Shown here: positions 26,856 through 35,036 of the stretch, one piece after another
Layout of the letters: every line of letters begins with the position of its first letter
How positions within the stretch are numbered: the stretch's first letter is position 1
NCBI RefSeq assembly: GCF_002879885.1
Contig: NZ_PNYA01000018.1
Span: 1-64,000 of the forward strand
Reading direction: 5' to 3'
Length of the DNA: 64,000 bases
Source: Trinickia dabaoshanensis
GTDB lineage: Bacteria > Pseudomonadota > Gammaproteobacteria > Burkholderiales > Burkholderiaceae
The notes under the pieces: model-generated
What the model saw: the letters and a program-made list of their open reading frames with translations, nothing else
What the model was told of the DNA's origin: nothing
Database searches by the model: none
Made by a program: the position numbers and the translations under genes

Positions 26856-27744
26856 GCGACGATCCTCGCCGAGTTGGGCAAAGCAGCGTGATCGAGCGAT
26901 GACGTCCTCGTCTGAATCGCTCCCATGAAGGCAGTCTAGAACGCCGAGGGCGGAACAGGCACTATACGAACGTATTGCCCCGCACCCTATACGAAAGGAT
27001 GATCGACTGACACCATCGTCCTAGCGGGATCACCTGTTCGTAGATTTGAGCCTCGAGCGCCGCTCTTATATCTTGGGCTTATCACTGCTCGACTTGCTCG
27101 CCTCGCTCACTGCGGGCATTCACGCTGGAGAATCAAGATCCGAAAGCCGGCGCCGAATCAGCTATTGCGTTCAGTGTTTTTCGTATCGTTGCTTCCTTCC
27201 GGGAAAGGCACCATGTCTACTCAATCTCCGCGATGCCGCGTTCACCGTCCTTATCGGAACCGGCGGGGCTCCTCGGTCAAGGTCCGGCAAGGGCGCGCAC
27301 GACGCGTCGCGCTCGGCAAGCTCGCGGGCGTCACACGCCACGTGCCGATCATGTGCCTGCTGTCGAACGGACGCGCCGCGGATCGATTCTCGATCCCGCG
27401 CTGCTGATGCCGCGTCGCGCTAGGGCCTACTACGGATATACGCGAGTATGTAGGCCATATGCTTTTTCAGGCGTGCGCCTGAACCCTTCGTAGAATGGCA
27501 TCGCGGGCGCAGCGGACCTACCCTTCTTTCATGGCCGATACACGGCCAATCCGTCTACCGCGACGCGGTCGCTAAGGCGGCGAGATTGATAGGTCAGCGC
27601 CATGTCGAACGTCTTGAGTCACTGGATCCACATTTCCACCCACGCCTATTACGAGTACACGTTCGTGCCGTGGCTGAACCGAAGCGTATTTCGCCGGACG
27701 GTCGATTTGAATCTCATCTGCATTCAGTGAGACGCGCAGCGTAT
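26856..27744. other. Intergenic stretch with no confident gene
   Basis: Short open frames exist but have no ribosome binding site, family match or normal composition. One weak candidate starts MSTQSPRCRVHRPYRNRRGS at 27213 and is very Arg-rich. Visible structure: CTATACGAA occurs twice, 25 bp apart, at 26962 and 26987, the first forming the small palindrome ATACGAACGTAT. An inverted repeat GGCCTAC/GTAGGCC spans about 27424-27456, and a perfect 7-bp-arm hairpin lies at 27467-27482. This marks the transition into the accessory island. Confidence 0.5.
27467..27482. repeat. Perfect small inverted repeat
   Basis: TCAGGCGTGCGCCTGA has 7-bp arms around a TG centre. There is a T run on the 5' side only, so neither strand has a normal hairpin-plus-U-tract terminator. 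Confidence 0.5.
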
Positions 27745-28206
27745 GGACGATTCGGCCGCGTTGAAGGCGGGGCACGCATTCCGTACCTGTCGGCGGGCTC
27801 CATGCTTCAAGCATCTCGTACCGAGGACCACGCCTACTCGCAGATCGCCGACATCATCGAGACGCGTTGCGTCGACCCGAAACGAGACCTCGAAGAGTTA
27901 TGGCGGCGACTCGCGCCGGCCTTCGACGTCAACCCCTTCCCGGACAAAGACCCCAAATTGAAGCTATGGCTGACCGGCGATTCTGGTCCGGTCCATTCCA
28001 TTAGGAACATGCTGGGCGTAGCGTCCTACTTCCGGCTATCGGAGGACCAGGCCAACCGCGTACTCGGCGAAGTGTGCGCGGCGATACGCAATTGGAGAGC
28101 GATAGCTCAGTCCGCGCCAATCGGCCTGACCGCAGATGATCTGGAAGCGTTTGCCCCAGCGCTTGCGAACGATCAAATACGCGTCGCTGCACAATTGCTG
28201 CCTTAG
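27745..28206 (+). pseudogene. hipA-like toxin kinase relic with internal deletion
   Basis: The frame contains segments typical of HipA: RIPYLSAGSMLQAS followed by HAYSQIADIIE, then LEELWRRLAPAFDVNPFP, and a C-terminal part VASYFRLSEDQANRVLGEV...LEAFAPAL. In intact HipA proteins LWRR is followed by a segment of about 25 residues that includes the catalytic loop with NxDDHxRNH before the SPAFDxNP motif. That segment is missing here, fused in frame. The N-terminal two thirds of the kinase and a hipB partner are also absent. Almost certainly inactive. Family assignment is from memory of motifs. Confidence 0.7.
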
Positions 28207-28493
28207 CGGCAGCGCGCAACAGCCCTTGGCTATGCCTTCGGTCGGTTTTGCCCGACCCTCTCGACGGGCGTCAGCTCAAGTCTCGCGCCTCATGCGTTTG
28301 GCCGAGCCAGCCACACTGCGTCTTCGATCGAATCTCGCATATCACGAGCCTTAAGCGGCCACGATGCGAGGTCGACGCTCTGGTCATCCAGTGCACTTCC
28401 CTTCGTCCCAATTTTGATGCAGTGAAGAGTACCGCCGCATTATTGAATCAAACTAATACAGAGTTACGGCGACGCGGATATTCGGTATTTTTT

Positions 28494-28838
28494 ATCTCCC
28501 GTGATTACCAGGCCCGTATTACTGGCTTCGCGCCATTTACCGAATGGAAATTCGAAAATATCGAATTCGACGGTTTTCGCGCGCCGGAATGCAAGCTTCA
28601 GGAAGCGAAGGCTCGGTACGATCAATTTTTTGACGCCCGAACTGGCCTACCAAAGAAGTTCTTCGCAATTTTCGGCGTACCTCGCATGCTTAACCAAGCG
28701 CGCATTCAAAGTAAGATCGTCGAAACTAATCCACCAGCACGACTGACTTGGCATTTCATGCAACCTGTTTCCCACGATTATTTCTCGAAAATATTCTCTC
28801 ACGAGAAGCTTCCCATTGAATCCTCACTGCGTCCGTAA
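28494..28838 (+). pseudogene. Tox-REase-5 toxin domain, 5' end missing (cassette 1)
   Basis: 114 residues from ISRDYQARITGFAPFTEW to the stop, closely matching the toxin of cassette 2 at 33.5-34.1 kb (ISRDYQARVTGFAPFTEW, EAKARYDQFFD, ARIQS, NPPARLTW, FMQP). This is the restriction-endonuclease-fold domain Tox-REase-5, the nuclease domain of TseT-type type VI effectors. Upstream of ISRDYQ the frame stays open but no longer resembles the toxin: the linker and N-terminal segment seen in cassette 2 are replaced by unrelated AT-richer sequence without a good start. It looks like a displaced toxin tip. Confidence 0.75.
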
Positions 28839-28839
28839 C

Positions 28840-29550
28840 ATGTTCATTTCCCTAGCCTTCCAGCTTCAACGACCTATCCTCCCCTCGCGAGAGGAGCATT
28901 TCGGCACCCTGTGGGAAATCGCCCAACTGCTCCAGCCATTCGGCCTTCCAATTGACATTTGGCGCCCACCGGCACGAACGCGCAAAAAGTCTCTCGTGCA
29001 CGCTGCGTTCGATCATAACGGCCCAACCTCAACGGCACTCGAGATTCAGCGGGTTCAAGACGAGAAGGACGGAATGACCAACTATCGAAGAACAGGCGTG
29101 TGGAGCGGCAACGAAAAAGGAATAGGCGGTGCGCTCTCTGTCTCGTTTTCGTCTGATCCCAGCCTCCCAATCTGTCTGTTTAATCTGCAATTCGACGAGG
29201 TACAAGCGCTCGATGACACTCGGAACATGCAGCAATTGATGCTTGGATTGCTAGACATATGCCCTCTCGCTGCCAACATTCAAGTCGGCCCGTTCAGGTA
29301 CTACACCGCGCACCAAGTTTTTCCGAAACGGCCAGGCGCTGGCTGGATGCTCTATTTGCCGAAAGCAATTGCAAGGCACGAAGTGCCCGAAGCTGCAGAA
29401 CTGGTGCCCGTCATGGAAAGCGGTAGGCAAAAAGGCACCATTATCGTCAGCGTCTCCAATGACGTCTTTTCCATCGACAACGCCGATCATGTGAAAGTCG
29501 CGAACGCAATTGAAATTCGCTTAGCTGATCGAGACCTTTTGCCTCGGTAG
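28840..29550 (+). CDS. Imm52-like immunity protein (cassette 1)
   Basis: 236 aa starting MFISLAFQLQRPILPSREEH, one base after the toxin stop. It is colinear with the protein at 34077-34787 over its whole length (shared PILPSREEHFGTLW, TRKKSL, VFPKRPGAGWMLYLP, KGTIIVSVS-like end and LADxDLLPR tail). Position directly after a Tox-REase-5 toxin and the family features fit immunity protein 52, the TsiT class. The reading frame is intact although its toxin is incomplete, so it may be kept as protection against the nuclease from siblings or from cassette 2. Confidence 0.75.
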   Translation: MFISLAFQLQRPILPSREEHFGTLWEIAQLLQPFGLPIDIWRPPARTRKKSLVHAAFDHNGPTSTALEIQRVQDEKDGMTNYRRTGVWSGNEKGIGGALSVSFSSDPSLPICLFNLQFDEVQALDDTRNMQQLMLGLLDICPLAANIQVGPFRYYTAHQVFPKRPGAGWMLYLPKAIARHEVPEAAELVPVMESGRQKGTIIVSVSNDVFSIDNADHVKVANAIEIRLADRDLLPR

Positions 29551-29866
29551 TGAAGATCATCGTCGTAGCACTCGTGGCCGCCGAACCGGCAAGCGGCACT
29601 TCATCCGTCCCGGGTGTGGGCTACTCGGACTTGACGGGGGAGAGAGATATGTGCGCCTTACCACAGCGGCAGAAGGCTTCGCCCCGAGGCTCTCTCGGCC
29701 GAGTTCGTGAATCGATTATGCTGATCGTCGCGCCTGCCTGGAAATGCTGGTCACGCATAAGTTCAATGTCGCACGGTTCACGCTAGTGCCGGAGGAAATG
29801 CGCTTCCGTTGGTCCTGTTCTTCCCCGGCGCCCGGGATCGATCGTGTCACTCAATCACCATAGCCG

Positions 29867-29929
29867 GCCAGATCGCAGGCCTCAGACATCAAACACGCTA
29901 AGGTCATCGCTAAAGAGTTGGAGTTTTGA
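29867..29929 (+). pseudogene. C-terminal relic of a RelE/HigB-like toxin
   Basis: Directly before the antitoxin start, one frame reads RSQASDIKHAKVIAKELEF and then TGA, one base before the antitoxin ATG. This matches the C-terminal helix of killer-type RelE/HigB toxins (GGDKSTQxxDIxxAKxLAxEL). The rest of the toxin cannot be found upstream in any frame without stops; only about 20 codons remain. The antitoxin gene is thus left without a toxin. Confidence 0.6.
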
Positions 29930-29930
29930 C

Positions 29931-30296
29931 ATGAAAGTCAGCGAGTTGGCGGAGTTCGACGCGTCGAAGTACTTGAAGGATGAAAATGACTACCGACTGT
30001 ATCTCGCGCATGCGTTCGAAGGCGGAGACCCGGTAGAGATCCAGGTATCACTCGGCGATATTACCAAGGCACGCGGTATGACGGCACTAGCGCGCGAATC
30101 GGGTATCGCGCGTGAGGCGTTGTACCGCGCGCTGCCCAAAAAGGGAAACGCCGAATTCGCGACGATCATGAAGGTTATCGGAGCGATGGGCCTACAACCG
30201 TTCGACCGTTCGTGTGAATCTCAACCCCGCCTTGAACACGGAAATTCTGACACTCCGGTGCGATCGAACCCGAACCCGCAGATCGAGAGCCGCTAA
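29931..30296 (+). CDS. Addiction-module antidote protein (HigA-like), orphan
   Basis: 121 aa. MKVSELAEFDASKYLKDENDYRLYLAHAFEGGDPVEIQVSLGDI is the start of the antidote family that pairs with small RelE-like killer proteins, followed by an XRE-type HTH (KARGMTALARESGIAREALYRALPKKGNAEFATIMKVIGAMGL). It carries an extra tail of about 25 residues beyond the usual end at GLQ, which may result from loss of the original stop. The toxin upstream has decayed, so it may now only act as a DNA-binding protein. Confidence 0.82.
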   Translation: MKVSELAEFDASKYLKDENDYRLYLAHAFEGGDPVEIQVSLGDITKARGMTALARESGIAREALYRALPKKGNAEFATIMKVIGAMGLQPFDRSCESQPRLEHGNSDTPVRSNPNPQIESR

Positions 30297-30321
30297 CTCC
30301 GCATAGGGCCACGGCCCAACG

Positions 30322-32226
30322 CTACGCCGTCAATACCCGCTGCGTTCTCTTCACGGCTGCCGCGTGGTCTTCGATCAGGCGATAGACGGCTTCCCCCGCC
30401 ACAGTCTCCCGCTCGAGTAACCGGTCCGCAATCGCACGAAGCACCGGCTCGTTTGCGCGAAGCAGCGAGTAGCACTCGTCGTTCAATTCCTTTAGCAGGG
30501 TATTCGCGTGCTGGATCGCATTCTTCAGTTGCAAACCGGCATATTGCTGCGGGAGCGCGGAGAGGCTGAACAGATTGCCGTCGACGTTGAATCCGAACTT
30601 TGAAACCATGTCGAGGCTGATTCGCGATGCCTCCTGCAGATCCTGCGCAGCGCCGCTCGACGCCTCCGAGAGAACCAGCAATTCCGCGTTCCGCCCGCCG
30701 AGAAGCACTTGGATCTCATTGCGCATTTCCGTCTCGCGATAGAGATGCTTGTCCTGGCGCTTGGTCACCAGCGCCACGCCGAGTGCGCCGCCTCGCGGCA
30801 AGATCGTAATCTCCTCGAGCACGCCCGTGCCGAGCAATGCAGCGACGAGACCATGGCCCGCTTCATGGACCGCGATACGCGTACGCTCGTCGTCCGCCAG
30901 CGCGCGTTCAGCACCGTTCACGTCGCCGATGCGCGCAATCTTGATCGCCTCGATGAAGTGCGTCGACCTAACTTTGTCGTCGCCGCATTTACGCGCAATC
31001 AGGCCCGCCTGATTGACGATCGTCGAGAGCGCTGCGGGCGACAAGCCCGTCGTCAGCCGCGCGAGCTGCTCGAAATCGAAATCGTCCGCCTTCGATTTCA
31101 GTTTAGCGGCGTAAAACCGCAGGATGTGCTCGCGATCCTGGAGGTCGGGAAGGCGGACCTGCACCGTGCGATCGAAACGGCCCGGCCGGCGCAGCGCTTC
31201 ATCGAGATTATCCGGGTGGTTCGTCGCAGCGACCACGATCACGCCCGCGTTTGATTCGAAGCCGTCCATCTCCGCAAGCAACTGATTGATGATGCGATTG
31301 CTCTCTGCTTCGACGGGACCCGCACCGGCATCGGTGCGCTTGCCGAGACCATCGGCTTCGTCGATGAAGATGACGGTCGGCGCGTTCTTGCGGGCGAGCT
31401 CGAACAGGTGTTTGACTTTCTGGATACCCACACCGTAATACTTCGCACTGAAGTAGCTTCCGGTGATGGCGATGAAATTCGCCCCGCATTCGCCGGCAAG
31501 CGCTTGTGCGAGGCGCGTCTTGCCGACACCGGGACCGCCCGTCATCAACACGCCGCCAGGCGCGCGCACCCCCATGCCGGTGAACTGCATCGGATTGGTC
31601 AGCCAGGCCTTGACGTCGGCGAGGGCGGCTTTCGCTTCGCCGGCGCCGATCACATCGTCAAAGCTCAATCCGGGCGATTGCTGAAGCAGGCTCGCACCAC
31701 CTTTCATCTCGCGGCGCATGAACCAAACAAGGCCGCCCATCATGAGAACCGGGAAGAGAAGAGTCAATGCATCGCGTGTTCGGTCCAGGACATCGGACCA
31801 GCGCATCGCGCCGATATTGACGTCGACGTCCGGCAGCATGATCAGTTGAAACGACGAGTCGCTCGCCGCTTTCATGATCGTGGGCATCAAGGCGCTCGCG
31901 AAGGCAGCGTTTTGGTCCGCGACAAAATACTTTCGGCCGTCCGTCGTCGAGACCAGGATGGCGTTCCGGCCCGCACCGATTGCGACGACATGGTGCCGCT
32001 CGATATCGCGCAACACGATCGACGCGTCTTTTTCGTCGCGCGTCCACGCCGACGAATCGTTTCGCATCTCGTTCGTTACGCCTGTCAAGGAAAGACGGCC
32101 TTGGATGGAGCGCTCGCGCTGTTGCCATTGGAACCACACCAGCGCTGCCGCAAGCAGTGCCACGATCACGCCGAACGTCACGTACCTGCCGATTCGTGAC
32201 CACCAGGAATTACTTGCCGGTTTCAT
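30322..32226 (-). CDS. Second FtsH-type ATP-dependent zinc metalloprotease
   Basis: 634 aa membrane AAA+ protease. TM segments near residues 15-33 and 153-171 flank a periplasmic domain of about 120 residues. AAA domain: Walker A GGPGVGKT (230-237), Walker [12 protein letters not shown], arginine finger region RRPGRFDR. Peptidase domain: zinc motif HEAGH (454-458), third ligand Asp probably in SSGAAQDL. The periplasmic domain and truncated C-terminal linker differ from housekeeping FtsH, which in Burkholderiales is beside rrmJ; this is an extra paralogue inside an accessory island. Confidence 0.88.
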   Translation of the reverse strand: MKPASNSWWSRIGRYVTFGVIVALLAAALVWFQWQQRERSIQGRLSLTGVTNEMRNDSSAWTRDEKDASIVLRDIERHHVVAIGAGRNAILVSTTDGRKYFVADQNAAFASALMPTIMKAASDSSFQLIMLPDVDVNIGAMRWSDVLDRTRDALTLLFPVLMMGGLVWFMRREMKGGASLLQQSPGLSFDDVIGAGEAKAALADVKAWLTNPMQFTGMGVRAPGGVLMTGGPGVGKTRLAQALAGECGANFIAITGSYFSAKYYGVGIQKVKHLFELARKNAPTVIFIDEADGLGKRTDAGAGPVEAESNRIINQLLAEMDGFESNAGVIVVAATNHPDNLDEALRRPGRFDRTVQVRLPDLQDREHILRFYAAKLKSKADDFDFEQLARLTTGLSPAALSTIVNQAGLIARKCGDDKVRSTHFIEAIKIARIGDVNGAERALADDERTRIAVHEAGHGLVAALLGTGVLEEITILPRGGALGVALVTKRQDKHLYRETEMRNEIQVLLGGRNAELLVLSEASSGAAQDLQEASRISLDMVSKFGFNVDGNLFSLSALPQQYAGLQLKNAIQHANTLLKELNDECYSLLRANEPVLRAIADRLLERETVAGEAVYRLIEDHAAAVKRTQRVLTA

Positions 32227-32441
32227 TACGAGGACTTCCAGAACTTCGAGACCTTCGGATCACGATTAAGGTCTGATAAAACAGAGGAAAAATCTAATCG
32301 GCCGCGACCCCGATTTTGAGCGCTGCACTAAGGGCATTATGCCAGCGCTGTACTCGTTTCAAACGGACAAATAGACGGGGGGAACACGGCTTGCTTGGGA
32401 TCAAGCACATCAATCAAATGGAACCGGAACGGAGGGACATC

Positions 32442-32603
32442 ATGCTGTACTACGCTCTGATATTTTTCATCATCGCCATCGTTGCCGCGGCGTTCGGCTT
32501 CGGCGGAATCGCCGCCGGCGCAGCAAGCATCGCCAAGATCCTGTTCTTCATCTTCCTGATCGTCTTCGTCGTCATGCTGGTCATGGGATTGATGAGACGC
32601 TGA
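32442..32603 (+). CDS. DUF1328-family small membrane protein
   Basis: 53 aa, [38 protein letters not shown]..., two hydrophobic helices and a basic end (MRR). This is the YtjA/DUF1328 family of envelope-stress-type small proteins. A strong ribosome binding site (GGAGGG) lies seven bases before the ATG. The frame is open further upstream but the family start is clear. Confidence 0.88.
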   Translation: MLYYALIFFIIAIVAAAFGFGGIAAGAASIAKILFFIFLIVFVVMLVMGLMRR

Positions 32604-33152
32604 GGCTCGGGTAAGCGGGCAAAGCCGCATCGCGATGCGATGTGGTGTTGCTCGCATACCCGTCCTTGCCGGCGGAATGACCTTCGACGAGGCGATGCCC
32701 TACCTTTGAACGGCCTGGTGATGCAGCCAAGCCACGCTCTCATGGCGAGCTGCCAAAGCGGAGCGAGCTTTTTCGCATGCAACACCTCCTCGATCAAAGG
32801 TGTTGCGACGGCCCGTTGAATGCGCCTGGGCTGTCCTGGTCAGAGTGATGCACTAACCCCTCCGTCGGCCTCGCCGCTACACCGTCATCATCAAGGAATC
32901 GGCAACAAGCTGCGAAGTCATGTTGTTCCGCATCGACCAGCCGACAATGCGCCGCACAACGCGCCGGCAGTCCGATTTTTTCGCGGTGGCAATACCCTAC
33001 CGTGCATGTCCATCAAAATGCTCGCAGCAACCGCAAGATGCTCAGCAGCTACTGAGGTTGCCGCAAGCAGCGATCCGCTCTCCGCCTTGTACCCCGCGTC
33101 GGTATCGGTCGCAACGCACTCAGGGCACATCACCCAAATCACGTCCGACGAT
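32604..33152. other. Intergenic stretch before toxin cassette 2
   Basis: No convincing gene. It contains one inverted repeat (32779-32806). The frame of the following small gene is open back to 32820, but that upstream part does not look coding and has no good ribosome binding site. In the P. aeruginosa TseT locus a PAAR protein and a chaperone gene precede the effector; I find neither here. Confidence 0.5.
32779..32806. repeat. Inverted repeat, 9-bp arms
   Basis: GCAACACCT and AGGTGTTGC are separated by 10 bp. No T tract follows on either strand, so this is not an ordinary terminator. Confidence 0.5.
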
Positions 33153-33488
33153 ATGCACGAGCACCAAACCGCTTTTTTGACCGAGGACGAACATAGGTTC
33201 ATAACGGCCGTTCGAGACAACATCGGCAACGTCGATACGAGGATCGCGAACGATCCGGCATTGCTGGACAAGCTCACCCGAGCATACGGTGAAGCCAGGC
33301 GCTGGGGACTTATTCGAGAGGACGTGCTCGCAGATTTCCTATGTCTCGAAATGGAAGCCCCCGGCTTCCACCGCAACGCGGCGATTCAGGCATGGCTAGG
33401 TGAGCCAGGCGCCTCCCCCGACGACCGCTTCGCCGATTTGATGGATGTGCTTCGCAAGAAATCCCAGCAACTAGGGGAGAACACGTAA
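33153..33488 (+). CDS. Small protein coupled to a type VI toxin (possible co-chaperone)
   Basis: About 111 aa, MHEHQTAFLTEDEHRFITAV..., acidic and predicted helical, no signal peptide. The start is uncertain: an in-frame ATG at 33006 would give 160 aa, and neither has a clear ribosome binding site. Its stop overlaps the toxin start (TAATG). The gene order small protein - Tox-REase-5 toxin - immunity protein matches PA3906 - tseT - tsiT of Pseudomonas aeruginosa, where PA3906 is a co-chaperone. That equivalence is inferred from order and size, not from sequence. Confidence 0.6.
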   Translation: MHEHQTAFLTEDEHRFITAVRDNIGNVDTRIANDPALLDKLTRAYGEARRWGLIREDVLADFLCLEMEAPGFHRNAAIQAWLGEPGASPDDRFADLMDVLRKKSQQLGENT

Positions 33489-34075
33489 TGGCCCCGCGAC
33501 ATCGCTCACGTCTCGAAGAAGCGGCCATTGCGCTCTTGGCATTGCTCACTGCCATAGGGGGCGCCGTCCGTGGACTCGCAGAAAAAGAGCAATCCGACGC
33601 AGACAGCCTGCAGACCGGCAAACTGAAGTCGAAGTCGGCTGCACGTGCGATACCGGCTCCCAATGAGTCACACGCTCAATGTCCGCCACGCAGAGGTTGG
33701 CTCGTCACGAGAAGGTGGCACATGTCCGATATCTCGCGTGACTACCAAGCCCGCGTTACCGGCTTTGCGCCGTTCACCGAATGGAAATTCATGAATATTG
33801 AATTCGACGGGTTCAGATCGTCGGAATGCCGCCTACAAGAAGCGAAGGCCCGGTACGACCAATTTTTCGACAAAAAGACCGGTTTTCCGAAAAACTTTTT
33901 CCAGATCTTCGGCGTGCAACGCATGCGCAATCAAGCCCGCATTCAAAGCGCGATTGCCAAGAACAATCCACCTGCAAGACTCACCTGGTATTTCATGCAG
34001 CCCATGTCCCATAAATATTTTTCAGACATCTTCCGACGCGAAAATCTTCCGATTGATTCTTTACTCCAACCGTGA
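33488..34075 (+). CDS. Tox-REase-5 nuclease effector (cassette 2, TseT-like)
   Basis: 195 aa. N-terminal hydrophobic segment (AAIALLALLTAIGGAVRGLA, residues 12-31), a low-complexity linker, then CPPRRGWLVTRRWHMSDISRDYQARV opening the Tox-REase-5 domain (about residues 75-195). Likely nuclease residues are the acidic EFDGF, the E-x-K in LQEAKARYD, and the following basic helix (ARIQS). Effectors of this type are delivered by type VI secretion with PAAR proteins and cut DNA in rival cells. No PAAR, VgrG or secretion genes are in the window, so delivery depends on genes elsewhere. Confidence 0.78.
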   Translation: MAPRHRSRLEEAAIALLALLTAIGGAVRGLAEKEQSDADSLQTGKLKSKSAARAIPAPNESHAQCPPRRGWLVTRRWHMSDISRDYQARVTGFAPFTEWKFMNIEFDGFRSSECRLQEAKARYDQFFDKKTGFPKNFFQIFGVQRMRNQARIQSAIAKNNPPARLTWYFMQPMSHKYFSDIFRRENLPIDSLLQP

Positions 34076-34076
34076 C

Positions 34077-34787
34077 ATGGTCATCTTTCTAAGCTTTCGG
34101 CTTCAACAACCTATTCTTCCTTCACGAGAGGAACATTTCGGCACCCTCTGGAAAATTACTCAACTGCTCGAGCCGTTCGGCCTCCCGATCGAACATTGGT
34201 ATCCGCCTGCTCCTACACGGAAAAAGTCGCTTGCGCAGGCCGCGTTCGACGAGAACGGCCCAACGCCAGAAGCGCTTGAAATCCTTCGATTGCAAGACGA
34301 GAAGGATGCAACGACTAGCTATCGGACAACGGGCGTCTGGAGTGGAAAAGAGAAAGGCAGACGCTGTTCGTTCTCTGTCTCGTTTTCCTCCGATCCCGAC
34401 CTCCCTACCTGCCTACTCTACCTGCAATTCGAAGAAGTAGCCGCGCTCGATCAAGCGAACAACATGCAACGCTTGATGCGCGGCTTACTCGAGATATGGC
34501 CGCGCGCTGCGAGCATAGAGGTGGGGCCGCTCATGTACTACACCACGCATCGGGTCTTTCCTAAACGGCCGGGAGCCGGCTGGATGCTTTACCTTCCGAG
34601 AGCGATCGCGCGCGAGGAACTACCCGAGGCGGCGGAACTCGTGCCAGTCGTGGGACGCGATACGCAAAGGGGCACCATCATAGTCAGCGTCTCCGACGGG
34701 ATCTTTTCCGCCGAGAATTCAGAGCATCTACGGATCGCAAATGCAATCGAAATGAGATTGGCTGACCTGGACCTCTTGCCTCGGTAG
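34077..34787 (+). CDS. Imm52-like immunity protein (cassette 2, TsiT-like)
   Basis: 236 aa starting MVIFLSFRLQQPILPSREEH; the open frame continues upstream inside the toxin gene and is not used. It begins two bases after the toxin stop, suggesting coupled translation. It aligns without obvious gaps to the protein at 28840-29550; differences are spread along the length and include charge changes in the middle (KGRRCSFSVSFSSDPDLPT versus KGIGGALSVSFSSDPSLPI), as expected if each has adapted to its own toxin. Confidence 0.78.
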   Translation: MVIFLSFRLQQPILPSREEHFGTLWKITQLLEPFGLPIEHWYPPAPTRKKSLAQAAFDENGPTPEALEILRLQDEKDATTSYRTTGVWSGKEKGRRCSFSVSFSSDPDLPTCLLYLQFEEVAALDQANNMQRLMRGLLEIWPRAASIEVGPLMYYTTHRVFPKRPGAGWMLYLPRAIAREELPEAAELVPVVGRDTQRGTIIVSVSDGIFSAENSEHLRIANAIEMRLADLDLLPR

Positions 34788-34870
34788 CAAAGGGACGAGG
34801 GACGACCGATGGTCACTGATCGCCGATGCGGACGCCCCGCCCGGCATGGGGATTCCGATTCGGGAATGGC

Positions 34871-34903
34871 GGGGTTATCCCCAGAACTACCCCCACACGG
34901 GGG
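34871..34903. repeat. Two adjacent GC hairpins
   Basis: GGGG-TTAT-CCCC is followed after seven bases by CCCCC-ACAC-GGGGG. They lie in the gap between the immunity gene and the AbiE operon. They may be a terminator-like structure or the scar of a mobile element boundary; no T tract follows. Confidence 0.45.
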
Positions 34904-35004
34904 CGGAACGGTATAGAACGAAAATGGCGGCACCGCGAGGAGCCAAGTTTCGTGCCGGCGGGCCATCCTGGGCGCCCGGCATCCCATATACATCCGATTC
35001 TTGA

Positions 35005-35036
35005 ATGTCAGAAAAACATGTGATATTTTCTGACAT
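35005..35036. promoter_or_regulatory. Probable AbiEi operator touching the start codon
   Basis: ATGTCAGAAAA (35005-35015) and TTTTCTGACAT (35026-35036) are perfect 11-bp inverted repeats separated by 10 bp. The right arm ends at the base before the ATG of the antitoxin gene, so there is no room for a ribosome binding site unless it overlaps the repeat, and none is seen. AbiEi-type antitoxins are known to repress their own promoters through inverted repeats. Confidence 0.75.

Noticed and set aside
27046-27423. Short open frames in the 27.0-27.4 kb gap, including an Arg-rich 64-residue candidate at 27213
   Set aside because: Several overlapping frames with similar composition, no family match and no consistent ribosome binding site.
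27467-27482. Hairpin as a rho-independent terminator
   Set aside because: The T run precedes the hairpin on the plus strand; neither strand has stem followed by U tract.
28248-28493. 5' extension of toxin 1 as a genuine N-terminal domain
   Set aside because: The only start is a TTG without ribosome site, and the peptide has no similarity to the N-terminal part of toxin 2. Kept only as a possible chimera.
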